Origin: an uncultured Lachnospiraceae bacterium
GTDB lineage: Bacteria; Bacillota; Clostridia; Lachnospirales; Lachnospiraceae
Length of the DNA: 12,415 nucleotides
Reading direction: 5' to 3'
Assembly (NCBI GenBank): GCA_910586005.1
Contig: CAJUHG010000078.1
Span: forward strand, 1-12,415
Positions 1 through 5,199 of this stretch are shown here, piece after piece (the first letter of the stretch is position 1; each line of letters opens with the position of its first letter). The notes below the pieces were generated by a model, which worked only from the letters and a program-made list of their open reading frames with translations, was not told the DNA's origin and did no database searches. A program made the position numbers and the translations under genes.

Positions 1-53
1 AACGCGCGACCTTGCCAAGGTCGAGACCGCGGGTTCGAGCCCCGTCTATCGCT
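1..53 (+). tRNA. tRNA-Gly(GCC), 3' part only
   Basis: The window opens inside a tRNA. The anticodon stem (7-11 with 19-23) encloses a 7-nt loop with anticodon GCC at 14-16. The T arm is at 29-45 with loop TTCGAGC, and the 3' acceptor strand CTATCGC is at 46-52. Base 53 is T, the usual discriminator of bacterial tRNA-Gly. No CCA is encoded. The 5' half lies outside the window. The phage-type integrase directly downstream suggests that this tRNA is the integration target. Confidence 0.93.
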
Positions 54-60
54 CGCTAAG
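29..60. other. putative attachment site at the tRNA-Gly 3' end
   Basis: A tyrosine integrase gene ends 21 bp from the tRNA 3' end and points toward it, the standard layout of elements that integrate into the T arm/acceptor end of a tRNA gene. The core cannot be delimited because the other att copy is not in the window. A direct repeat of part of 29-60 is expected at the far end of the element. This is inference from position. Confidence 0.5.
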
Positions 61-91
61 AACCTAGTAATTGTTAGGTTCTTATTTTTTT
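57..91 (+). terminator. intrinsic terminator after tRNA-Gly
   Basis: A perfect 10-bp stem (TAAGAACCTA at 57-66 with TAGGTTCTTA at 75-84) has an 8-nt loop and is followed by seven T residues at 85-91. It would end the tRNA transcript. The integrase stop codon (74-76) lies inside the hairpin, so the two convergent genes share these bases. On the leftward strand no T-run follows, so it is rightward only. Confidence 0.85.
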
Positions 92-1132
92 ATGTTGTAT
101 TTCATGTTGCATAATTTCAAAATGTTCTAATTGTTTTTGCTCAAATTGTTTTTCATAATCGTTTAATACACCACGATATCTTTGTTTCATGACATAATCA
201 GAACTCCATCCGCCAACTTTCATAATATATTCATCTGGTACGCCAATCGCATGAAGAATAGATGCTGTATAATGTCTAAGGTCGTGAAGTCGAAAATGTG
301 GTACATTGCATTTTTTAACAATTTTTCCAAAACGTGAAGTTACTGTATTAGGATTGAGATTTATTAATTTACCCGAAATTGGCAAGATCTCCATTACAAA
401 ATCAGGAAAAGTCACAAGACGATTACTAGAATCATTTTTAGGATAGTTTTTAATAATCCATTCCCTTCCATTGTCAATCATTCCTTTATTAATGATAAGT
501 TTATTTTTATCTCTTATATCATCTGTGGTAAGTGCGCACATCTCAGAACGCCTCAGAGCTCCAAATGCGCCTAAATAGATGGCAATAAGCATATCCTTAT
601 CATATTCTCTTACATAATCACATATGCGGCAAATATCATCGTCTGTAGGAGTGTATAATTCATTTATAATTGATTGTGGTAATGTTATTTTAAAGTTAAT
701 ACTTTCATCTACTAAATGGATAGAAGAGTTTAAGAATTGATATGCATTTTTTGTAGATTTTGGACTATGAGTAATTGCATAATCATTTACCCATTTTTGT
801 ATAGTTATTTTGTCCAATTTATGTACAGGAAGATGTTCAATATCTTTATACACACTGTTTTTCAATCTACGGTATTCTTTTATTGTAGAAGGAGATAAAA
901 CATTACTTTTTAAGTCAATAAATTTATCCATTGCTTCTAATAAAGTAAGATTATTTCGATTTCTACGATTTTTTGTGTTGGAAAATTCTGCTGCCATCAA
1001 TTCAGATTTTGCTTTTGTGTCAGCAGTAAATGATTCATAGTGTCGCTTCTTTTGTCCATCAGGTAAAATTTCAGTATAATCATAAACTAATGTTCTCCAT
1101 TGACCAGATGGAAGTTTTTTTGCTTTTGCCAT
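74..1132 (-). CDS. int: tyrosine recombinase (phage/ICE-type integrase)
   Basis: This 352-residue site-specific recombinase should catalyse integration and excision of the element at the adjacent tRNA-Gly. The N-terminal region (about 1-60) looks like an AP2/arm-binding domain; about 62-160 is a SAM-like core-binding domain; the catalytic domain follows. The expected catalytic residues are visible: R194 in LRRSE, a likely beta-strand lysine K232, H283 and R286 in HDLRH, W309 in GGWSS in place of His, and nucleophile Y319. The length is typical and it reads intact. The start is supported by AGGAGG at 1141-1146, eight bases upstream. It is transcribed leftward toward the tRNA, probably from the promoter at 1179-1206, where an inverted repeat over the -10 suggests repression. 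The family is certain; the exact att core is not. Confidence 0.96.
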   Translation of the reverse strand: MAKAKKLPSGQWRTLVYDYTEILPDGQKKRHYESFTADTKAKSELMAAEFSNTKNRRNRNNLTLLEAMDKFIDLKSNVLSPSTIKEYRRLKNSVYKDIEHLPVHKLDKITIQKWVNDYAITHSPKSTKNAYQFLNSSIHLVDESINFKITLPQSIINELYTPTDDDICRICDYVREYDKDMLIAIYLGAFGALRRSEMCALTTDDIRDKNKLIINKGMIDNGREWIIKNYPKNDSSNRLVTFPDFVMEILPISGKLINLNPNTVTSRFGKIVKKCNVPHFRLHDLRHYTASILHAIGVPDEYIMKVGGWSSDYVMKQRYRGVLNDYEKQFEQKQLEHFEIMQHEIQHKKIRT

Positions 1133-1173
1133 TGCATAATCCTCCTAAAAAATGTATAAAAAGAACAGCCCAT

Positions 1174-1199
1174 TAGTTGTTATAAATTTTTAACAACTA
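1174..1199. repeat. inverted repeat over the int -10 region (possible operator)
   Basis: TAGTTGTTA (1174-1182) and TAACAACTA (1191-1199) form a perfect 9-bp inverted repeat with an 8-bp centre. It overlaps the proposed int -10 (1179-1184) and reaches the shared -35. It could bind a repressor or excisionase; no binder is identified. Confidence 0.5.
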
Positions 1200-1206
1200 C
1201 TTGCAA
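1179..1206 (-). promoter_or_regulatory. candidate int promoter
   Basis: On the minus strand TTGCAA (1206-1201) is followed by 16 bp and TATAAC (1184-1179). It faces the integrase, whose start is about 47 bp further. TTGCAA is its own reverse complement and is also the -35 of the opposite promoter. Confidence 0.5.
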
Positions 1207-1229
1207 GCTGTTTCCAAAAATGATACAAT
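1201..1229 (+). promoter_or_regulatory. candidate rightward promoter of a short RNA
   Basis: TTGCAA (1201-1206), a 17-bp spacer and TACAAT (1224-1229) give a good sigma-A match reading away from int. An 11-bp perfect inverted repeat (AAAAATGATAC 1216-1226 with GTATCATTTTT 1244-1254) covers the -10 and start region, which suggests an operator. No gene follows before the terminator at 1267. Confidence 0.5.
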
Positions 1230-1235
1230 ATTTTT

Positions 1236-1298
1236 GTTAGATGGTATCATTTTTAGATATCTTAGAAACCGTTCCTGTGTGGCGCAGGAGCGGTTTTT
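1236..1298 (+). ncRNA. possible ~63-nt small RNA between int and hicB
   Basis: The promoter at 1201-1229 and the terminator at 1267-1298 bracket about 63 nt. The only reading frame is a 22-codon one from ATG 1241 with no ribosome binding site, running through the terminator, so a non-coding transcript is likelier. It would start back-to-back with int and could influence int or the integration state. Target and role are unknown; expression is not shown. Confidence 0.35.
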
Positions 1299-1299
1299 A
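1267..1299 (+). terminator. intrinsic terminator
   Basis: AACCGTTCCTG (1267-1277) pairs with CAGGAGCGGTT (1285-1295) over 11 positions with one G-T wobble and a 7-nt loop, then TTT and a T-rich tail (TTTTTATTTTATTT overall). It ends rightward transcription from 1201-1229 before the convergent hicB gene. In the leftward direction only TTTC follows, so it is weak for hicB. Confidence 0.8.
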
Positions 1300-1352
1300 T
1301 TTTATTTAGCAATATATCATCCCAAGAAATAACTAGGGTTACAACACAACAA

Positions 1353-1748
1353 TTAAACTTGTATTTTGGAAAGAAGCGCTTCTTGGAGAATTTGAGAGAA
1401 ATTTAAGTCCATTGCTATAGCAGCTTCATTGAGCCATTCAGGAATAGTAAGAGTTTTTTTAACTGCCTTATTATTGTACATTTTTCTATATTCTAAAGTG
1501 TCACAAGCTACAAAATTTATAAACTCACCTTTTGAGAGAGCAATGCTGGTTTCTTTGGAGGGAACAGGAATTTCCTTACCATCTTTTTCATATCCATAAA
1601 GGACAAGTGTTAGGACATCTTTTGCCATTAAAAGCCCATCAACCATATCATCACCACAGGTATAGCAGCCTTCCAAATCTGGGAATTTAATAGAGAAACC
1701 ACCATCATTTTCTGGAGTAAAAACTGCTGGATAAGCGTATTTTGTCAT
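1353..1748 (-). CDS. hicB: HicB-family antitoxin
   Basis: This 131-residue protein has the HicB layout. The N-terminal partial RNase H-like fold carries the family signature (start MTKYAYPAVFTPENDGGFSI, then FPDLEGCYTCGDD). The C-terminal stretch about 95-131 (KKTLTIPEWLNEAAIAM...) matches the ribbon-helix-helix/HTH DNA-binding tail. HicB normally neutralises the HicA mRNA-cleaving toxin and represses the hicAB operon. An AAAGGA ribosome binding site precedes the start. Upstream on the same strand, where hicA should be, only the last codons of a hicA-like frame remain (1789-1875). HicB therefore seems orphaned: it may be decaying, act as a DNA-binding regulator, or neutralise a HicA elsewhere. 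Confidence 0.9.
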   Translation of the reverse strand: MTKYAYPAVFTPENDGGFSIKFPDLEGCYTCGDDMVDGLLMAKDVLTLVLYGYEKDGKEIPVPSKETSIALSKGEFINFVACDTLEYRKMYNNKAVKKTLTIPEWLNEAAIAMDLNFSQILQEALLSKIQV

Positions 1749-1788
1749 AATTAATTGTTCCTTTCTTTATTTGGAAAAATGAGGGGTT

Positions 1789-1875
1789 TTAAACTCCTGC
1801 ATCCTTCATGATACTTCCTAATGTTCCAGTTTTTATCTCATCCTTTTTGAAGAATATGGTAGTAGATTCATAATA
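1789..1875 (-). pseudogene. C-terminal remnant of a hicA toxin gene
   Basis: Directly upstream of hicB on the same strand an open frame between two stops encodes YYESTTIFFKKDEIKTGTLG followed by SIMKDAGV and a stop. The TGTLxxIMKDAGV ending is typical of the HicA C-terminus. The double-stranded-RNA-binding N-terminus with the catalytic histidine is missing: a stop lies at 1876-1878 and the exonuclease gene ends at 1916. There is no start codon. It is therefore a truncated, non-functional toxin gene in exactly the hicA position. Confidence 0.75.
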
Positions 1876-1915
1876 TTAATTATAGAACAATTTAAAAGGG
1901 AAATATTCAGACTTT

Positions 1916-2857
1916 TTATATTTCTAACATATCATAAAATACATTTTCTGGTATAATTTCAATATTTTGTCCTTTTAATTTTAAGGATTCTGCTTTTTTG
2001 TGTTTTGTACTTTTTCCATTTTTTATAGAGGAACAATAGTCATTGTTACCTAAAACCAGATAATTTGTTTTACGTGTTATACTATCATTATTTATTCCAC
2101 CATGATTTACAACAATTTGCATAGCTTCTCTTCTTGACATTTTTACAAGTGTTCCCGTAAAGACAAATATATTTCCATATATGGGGTTTTCTATATCTAT
2201 ATTATCTGTGGTAGCAGTAATATCAGAAGAACGAAGATTTTTGTAAGTATTTTTACAGGAATTGAAAAATGTTTCTAAATCTCCATATTTTGAAAGCGCG
2301 TCATTACGTAAAGCATCATAGCATTTTAGTGTTATATGACAGTCAGTTAATGAACGGTGAGCATTAGAGTAATCTATACCATAGGAATCAGAAAGTACTA
2401 ATAATGTATGGGAAGACCATTCTGGATGAAGCCTGCGAGAGATTCTTAATGTGTCGACAAAATTATTAGACAGTGGTTTTGAGAATAAATTTTCTGAATA
2501 ATCATATAAAAAGTTAATATCAAAGTTGACGTTGTGACCAATTAATATATCATTTTCTAAAAAATGTAAATAATCTTGAAAGGTAGGGAGGATATCAGGA
2601 GCATTAGAAAGCATTTCATTTGTAATACCTGTTAAATTCGTGACAAAATCATCAACATATATCCCTTCATCATCTGGCGTGGGTTTAACTAAAGAAGAAA
2701 AAGTGTCAATGATTTGATTATTAGAAATCTTGAGAGCTGAAAATTCAATAATCTGGTCGTAAATGGGTGATAAACCTGTTGTTTCAATATCAATTATAGT
2801 AAACGAGTTTGGAAAAGAAATTAAACTTTTTCCTTTGAATATTCTTTTGTTTTTCAT
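1916..2857 (-). CDS. DEDDh 3'-5' exonuclease with C-terminal BRCT domain
   Basis: This is a 313-residue protein. The N-terminal DnaQ/PolC-epsilon-type exonuclease (about 17-185) has all DEDDh acidic residues: D23 and E25 in IIDIETTGL, D113 in GHNVNFD, and H167 with D172 in AHRSLTDC. A BRCT domain follows (about 226-313; FTGTL at 233-237, then a conserved GG turn and a C-terminal helix), like the BRCT of NAD-dependent ligases. It should degrade DNA or RNA 3' ends in the cytoplasm, with BRCT for nicked or phosphorylated partners. It lies 12 bp after the Cys-rich gene at 2870-3433 and is surely cotranscribed with it. It is too short for a replicative polymerase subunit. A repair, stress or defence cargo role is inferred. 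Confidence 0.9.
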   Translation of the reverse strand: MKNKRIFKGKSLISFPNSFTIIDIETTGLSPIYDQIIEFSALKISNNQIIDTFSSLVKPTPDDEGIYVDDFVTNLTGITNEMLSNAPDILPTFQDYLHFLENDILIGHNVNFDINFLYDYSENLFSKPLSNNFVDTLRISRRLHPEWSSHTLLVLSDSYGIDYSNAHRSLTDCHITLKCYDALRNDALSKYGDLETFFNSCKNTYKNLRSSDITATTDNIDIENPIYGNIFVFTGTLVKMSRREAMQIVVNHGGINNDSITRKTNYLVLGNNDYCSSIKNGKSTKHKKAESLKLKGQNIEIIPENVFYDMLEI

Positions 2858-2869
2858 AAATATATCCCC

Positions 2870-3433
2870 TTATTCTTCTAATAAAAAATTATATCCTCTC
2901 TCCAAATTAACTCTGTATTTACAGCCTTTGGCATAAAGTTTATTGGTGTGTATACATTTCATTGTGCTTGAACATTCTTTGTATTTGGAACAACAACCAA
3001 AAGAAGCTGAAGAATCATAATGATTAATGCAAAAAATTAGAGTATTTTTTATGTACTGGTAGAATGCTGAATCATTAAATTCAAAACACACATGGTAATA
3101 TGGAGCAGTAGTTGTGGGTTCTTTTACTATTTTGGCGGATGTTGGAAATTCAATCTTACAAAATCTTTGTTTTAAAACTATAAGTTTCCAAACATGTTTA
3201 TCAGGTTTTATGAGAAGAGCAGAGGAAGACTTTGCAATTTTATTATGTTCGTCATATGGATAAGAAAATTCATTAATGTCTATTTCTGTAGAAGTAAGTT
3301 TACCAATATTTTCTCCCCTTTTGGAATAATTGTATTTTAATGAAAAAGTATCTTCTGGATAATCAAGTTCATGTGTAATTTGCGAGAAGATATTGGAAAT
3401 TTCTTTTTTAAATACTTGAGATTGTGTATCCAT
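2870..3433 (-). CDS. Cys-rich protein of unknown function, partner of the exonuclease
   Basis: The 187-residue protein has no fold I can name in residues 1-140. The C-terminus carries a dense metal-ligand-like motif: FGCCSKYKEC at 146-154, then C160, H162 and C171 in KGCKYRVNLERG. Its spacing suggests a zinc or iron-sulfur site. I recall similar CCS-x-Y-x2-C-S tails in Bacillota proteins found with nucleases, but cannot confirm a family name. An AGGGAG ribosome binding site precedes the start, and the exonuclease-BRCT gene follows after 12 bp, so the two probably act together on nucleic acid. Signal peptide and membrane segments are absent. Confidence 0.8.
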   Translation of the reverse strand: MDTQSQVFKKEISNIFSQITHELDYPEDTFSLKYNYSKRGENIGKLTSTEIDINEFSYPYDEHNKIAKSSSALLIKPDKHVWKLIVLKQRFCKIEFPTSAKIVKEPTTTAPYYHVCFEFNDSAFYQYIKNTLIFCINHYDSSASFGCCSKYKECSSTMKCIHTNKLYAKGCKYRVNLERGYNFLLEE

Positions 3434-3438
3434 TAAAA

Positions 3439-3467
3439 TTCTCCCTTAATCTTGAGATATTTATAAT
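3439..3467 (+). promoter_or_regulatory. weak candidate promoter of the small ORF at 3500
   Basis: A perfect TATAAT lies at 3462-3467 and would place the transcript start near 3474, exactly at the left arm of the long inverted repeat. No good -35 is visible at the correct distance (TTCTCC at 3439-3444). Confidence 0.35.
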
Positions 3468-3474
3468 AATATAG

Positions 3475-3648
3475 CTCCCAGCCTATAGGAGGGGCAGACA
3501 TGTTAAAAAAATTCATATCTTATAAAAATATTCACATATATGCTATTTATTCCAGAAAAACCAGAACACTATATTATAATCTTATGTTTTTTACAGATGA
3601 CAAAGCAAAAATAATCATACTAAAGTAAAAATAATAAAAGGCTGGGAG
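3475..3648 (+). repeat. long-range inverted repeat flanking a small ORF
   Basis: CTCCCAGCCT (3475-3484) is perfectly complementary to AGGCTGGGAG (3639-3648), 154 bp apart. The left arm is at the expected 5' end of a transcript and the right arm is inside the terminator stem, so the two ends of the RNA could pair. The left arm can also pair locally with the ribosome binding site (CTCC with GGAG). Confidence 0.65.
3500..3628 (+). CDS. small basic peptide, possible type I toxin-like ORF
   Basis: This 42-codon frame starts MLKKFISYKNIHIYAIYSRK and ends KIIILK. It has a very strong ribosome binding site (AGGAGGGG at 3489-3494) six bases before ATG. The peptide is rich in aromatic and basic residues with only two acidic ones and has no clear transmembrane helix, unlike classic Fst/TxpA toxins. 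It is flanked by a TATAAT at 3462, by complementary RNA ends (3475-3484, 3639-3648) and by a terminator, and lies opposite to the leftward genes on either side. I do not recognise the product. The ribosome binding site and architecture argue for it; the lack of a known homologue argues caution. Confidence 0.4.
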   Translation: MLKKFISYKNIHIYAIYSRKTRTLYYNLMFFTDDKAKIIILK

Positions 3649-3667
3649 ATTAACCAGTCTCTTTTTT
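3639..3667. terminator. bidirectional terminator between small ORF and repressor
   Basis: AGGCTGG (3639-3645) pairs with CCAGTCT (3654-3660) over 7 bp with one G-T wobble and an 8-nt loop. CTTTTTT follows rightward, and leftward the stem is followed by TTTATTATTTTT. It ends both the small rightward unit and the leftward repressor gene, whose stop (3650-3652) lies in the loop. Confidence 0.75.
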
Positions 3668-4114
3668 ATTAGCAATCGAATTATCTGCCGGATCTGGAAT
3701 ATCTTCCCAGACAATATTAGAAGTTGATGCAGCAGGAGTTGTATCAAGGTGATATAGACCATCTTTAAAATGCTTCAGCAATTGTCTTCTAAAATCGGGT
3801 TCCAATCCAAAATAAAGCCGGATAATATCGATTTCAAGATTATCAACCATTCTTTGTGTCAACAGTTCATCTAACGAAAAGTTATCAGGTTCTATATACA
3901 TAGGTTCTTGCCCATAACGAAGCCATTCAGGATTTACGCGTTTTCCGTTCCAATTCACATTTATGATAGAATTTATAACTTGGTCACTAAGATTGTTAAT
4001 TCCATTTTCCCACTGACTGACAGTATTTCTTTTTACGCCCAAATAACTACCGAATTTTTCCATAGTAAAACCTAAAGAATTTCTCAACAATCTAATTCTT
4101 TCATTTAGTTCCAA
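3650..4114 (-). CDS. CI-like phage repressor (XRE-family HTH)
   Basis: The 154-residue protein has an N-terminal Cro/CI HTH (about 4-65; the helix-turn-helix is near 17-38, with FGSYLGVKRNTVSQWENG). This is followed by a short C-terminal region without a recognisable LexA-type peptidase Ser-Lys pair, so self-cleavage is not expected. It should maintain lysogeny by binding the GTTC(N7)GAAC operators upstream and repressing the rightward promoter. It is read divergently from the early operon, from a promoter at 4147-4175, and ends in the bidirectional terminator at 3639-3667. A purine-rich ribosome binding site (AAAAGAGGTGAAA) precedes the start. Confidence 0.9.
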   Translation of the reverse strand: MELNERIRLLRNSLGFTMEKFGSYLGVKRNTVSQWENGINNLSDQVINSIINVNWNGKRVNPEWLRYGQEPMYIEPDNFSLDELLTQRMVDNLEIDIIRLYFGLEPDFRRQLLKHFKDGLYHLDTTPAASTSNIVWEDIPDPADNSIANKKETG

Positions 4115-4146
4115 AATTTCACCTCTTTTCGTTTTGAGCTAATCAA

Positions 4147-4175
4147 ATAATAACATTCTCAAAAATAAAAGTCAA
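4147..4175 (-). promoter_or_regulatory. repressor (maintenance) promoter
   Basis: On the minus strand TTGACT (4175-4170), a 17-bp spacer and TATTAT (4152-4147) form a near-consensus sigma-A promoter pointing at the repressor gene. The operator at 4184-4198 lies just upstream of its -35, a position compatible with autoregulation. Confidence 0.85.
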
Positions 4176-4183
4176 TGAAAAAA

Positions 4184-4252
4184 GTTCATTCTAAGAACAA
4201 AAAATGTATTGACAGTGTTCTTTTAAAGAAATATAATGTTCGTATAAAGAAC
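4184..4252. promoter_or_regulatory. three repressor operators of the lysogeny switch
   Basis: Three 15-bp dyads share the form GTTC-N7-GAAC: GTTCATTCTAAGAAC (4184-4198), GTTCTTTTAAAGAAA (4217-4231, one base off) and GTTCGTATAAAGAAC (4238-4252). The middle one fills the spacer of the rightward promoter and the third covers its start point. Centre spacings are 33 and 21 bp, close to three and two helical turns. They are the probable binding sites of the CI-like repressor. Confidence 0.85.
4209..4237 (+). promoter_or_regulatory. early rightward promoter (PR-like)
   Basis: Perfect consensus: TTGACA (4209-4214), a 17-bp spacer, TATAAT (4232-4237). An operator lies in the spacer and another covers the start, so the repressor would shut it off fully. 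It drives the block that starts with the zinc ribbon gene. Confidence 0.95.
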
Positions 4253-4277
4253 AAATATTAAGAAAGAAGGTGATAGA

Positions 4278-4518
4278 GTGGGATTTAAGGAATTTTATGC
4301 TTGTCCGCATTGTAGTAGAGCGATTTGTGGAGAGAAGTTATTTTATTTGTCCAAATTGTGAAAACGCTTTATGTAAAAAAGAGGATTTGGAAGATTTTAC
4401 TGATAATTATTGTGGAAACTGTGGTTTTAAATTAACCAGTGCCAAGGAAGAGACATTGGCACTGGCTTTAGAAAAGTGGAACAATACTGAGATTGCGCTC
4501 AGCGCGACAAGTATCTGA
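4278..4518 (+). pseudogene. small zinc-ribbon protein, frame broken (mutation or frameshift)
   Basis: The first early gene. The best start is GTG 4278, seven bases after the AAGGTGAT ribosome binding site (4268-4274). It reads MGFKEFYACPHCSRAICGEK and then stops at 4359-4361. The -1 frame carries the rest: YFICPNCENALCKKEDLEDF, then YCGNCGFKLTSAKEETLALA, ending at 4518. Joined, the pieces give a Cys-rich zinc-ribbon protein of about 80 residues with CPHC, CPNC and CGNC pairs. An alternative start, GTG 4270, opens the second frame directly but sits within the ribosome binding site and loses the first Cys pair. I see no strong slippery heptamer, so an indel is likelier than programmed shifting. 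The 3' end overlaps a leftward gene. Confidence 0.6.
4436..4465 (-). terminator. perfect hairpin, probable leftward terminator inside the zinc-ribbon frame
   Basis: CCAGTGCCAA (4436-4445) and TTGGCACTGG (4456-4465) form a perfect 10-bp stem with a 10-nt loop. It lies 2 bp after the stop of the leftward gene at 4468-4677, and TTAATTT follows leftward, a weak U-tract. It also codes residues of the rightward zinc-ribbon frame. Confidence 0.55.
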
Positions 4519-4677
4519 AAGATTTGTGATGTAACCGTTACTTTCAAGTTCTGGAATGGCGCGTAGAACTTGAGAGTAATGTTCACTGTTTTTCGGATAT
4601 ATCTTAAAATGTTTACTACCATTTTCATAATAGTAGTTATATGCTTCAAGAAGTAAAGAGTAAGATTCTGGATCCAT
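4468..4677 (-). CDS. small leftward protein of unknown function
   Basis: A 69-residue acidic/aromatic protein (starts MDPESYSLLLEAYNYYYENG; middle YPKNSEHYSQVLRAIPELES). It resembles the N-terminal helical part of small phage winged-helix proteins of the YjcQ type that I recall, but the C-terminus is short and I do not assign it. It is real by context: AAAGGAG ten bases before ATG, its own promoter (4731-4759) and a hairpin just after its stop. It runs against the early operon, and its last 51 bp overlap the 3' end of the zinc-ribbon frame. The overlap may mean that its C-terminus was truncated by rearrangement. Confidence 0.7.
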   Translation of the reverse strand: MDPESYSLLLEAYNYYYENGSKHFKIYPKNSEHYSQVLRAIPELESNGYITNLSDTCRAERNLSIVPLF

Positions 4678-4730
4678 ATGGTATAATCTCCTTTCCTGTG
4701 TACTCAGCTCTGGTAGGAGCCTTTAAACAC

Positions 4731-4759
4731 ATTATAAAGGGGAGAACCAAGAAGGGCAA
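4731..4759 (-). promoter_or_regulatory. leftward promoter inside the early block
   Basis: On the minus strand TTGCCC (4759-4754), a 17-bp spacer and a perfect TATAAT (4736-4731) point at the gene 4468-4677. It opposes transcription from the PR-like promoter. Confidence 0.75.
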
Positions 4760-4793
4760 TATAAAATAAATTCTGAATGAAGGAGGTTTATAT

Positions 4794-4967
4794 ATGGCAG
4801 AAGTAATGTTAGAAAAAGATGATAAAAAAGAACTTGATGAATTAATGGAATTTCTAAAAGAAATTGGTCAAGTAAAGAGAAAAGAGTTGAAAGGCTTTAT
4901 TCTGGGAGCACAGTTTGCTATGAATACTAGAGGAATAAAAAGCGAAAGAGAAAGTAAAAGTGTTTAG
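4794..4967 (+). CDS. small conserved-type phage protein, unknown function
   Basis: This 57-residue frame has an excellent ribosome binding site (AAGGAGG, 4780-4786). It starts MAEVMLEKDDKKELDELMEF, continues LKEIGQVKRKELKGFILGAQ and ends in a basic tail. It is predicted to be helical with charged faces. Proteins of this size with a LKGFILGAQFA-like helix are common next to repressors in clostridial phages, in my recollection, but no function is known to me. It lies in the rightward early block just after the leftward promoter region, and could be Cro- or Xis-like in role only by position. Confidence 0.75.
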   Translation: MAEVMLEKDDKKELDELMEFLKEIGQVKRKELKGFILGAQFAMNTRGIKSERESKSV

Positions 4968-5024
4968 GTCAAGCAACCAGTATAGGTGGAAAGAAGAAAG
5001 AATTGCGGGAAGTATAGAGAAGTA

Positions 5025-5189
5025 ATGAATAATCTAATCCACATAGGCAATGTAGATATATCCATCAAGGAATACAAGGGTCAAAGAGTAGTGACGTTTA
5101 AGGATATTGACATGGTACACGAAAGACCAGAGGGAACCGCAAGAAGAAATTTTAATACTAACCTAAGAAGAGATTTGATGAAGCTGTGA
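5025..5189 (+). pseudogene. truncated ORF6N/KilA-N-type regulator
   Basis: From ATG 5025 the frame reads MNNLIHIGNVDISIKEYKGQ, then RVVTFKDIDMVHERPEGTAR and NFNTN, the first two-thirds of an ORF6N domain (a phage DNA-binding domain often fused to Rha/antirepressor proteins). Where the family continues (roughly RKHFIEGEDYF), this copy switches to RRDLMKL and stops, giving 54 residues. A GTG at 4986 would add 13 residues. The ribosome binding site is weak. The abrupt loss inside the domain indicates a deletion or frameshift. The following bases (5200-5298) carry another orphan frame. Probably not functional as a DNA binder. Confidence 0.65.
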
Positions 5190-5199
5190 AGTATGCTAA

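Noticed and set aside
810..1040. Rightward open frame opposite the integrase
   Set aside because: Antisense to a clearly conserved integrase, with no ribosome binding site and no protein-like composition.
3573..3603. Leftward promoter TTGTCA with TATAAT for the exonuclease operon
   Set aside because: Spacing is 19 bp, too long to claim with confidence; the operon promoter remains unidentified.
3574..3762. Leftward hydrophobic frame overlapping the repressor end
   Set aside because: It overlaps the repressor in another frame and runs through the bidirectional terminator; no ribosome binding site.
4407..4649. Second leftward frame around 4407-4649
   Set aside because: Shadow of the leftward gene 4468-4677, which has the real ribosome binding site and promoter.
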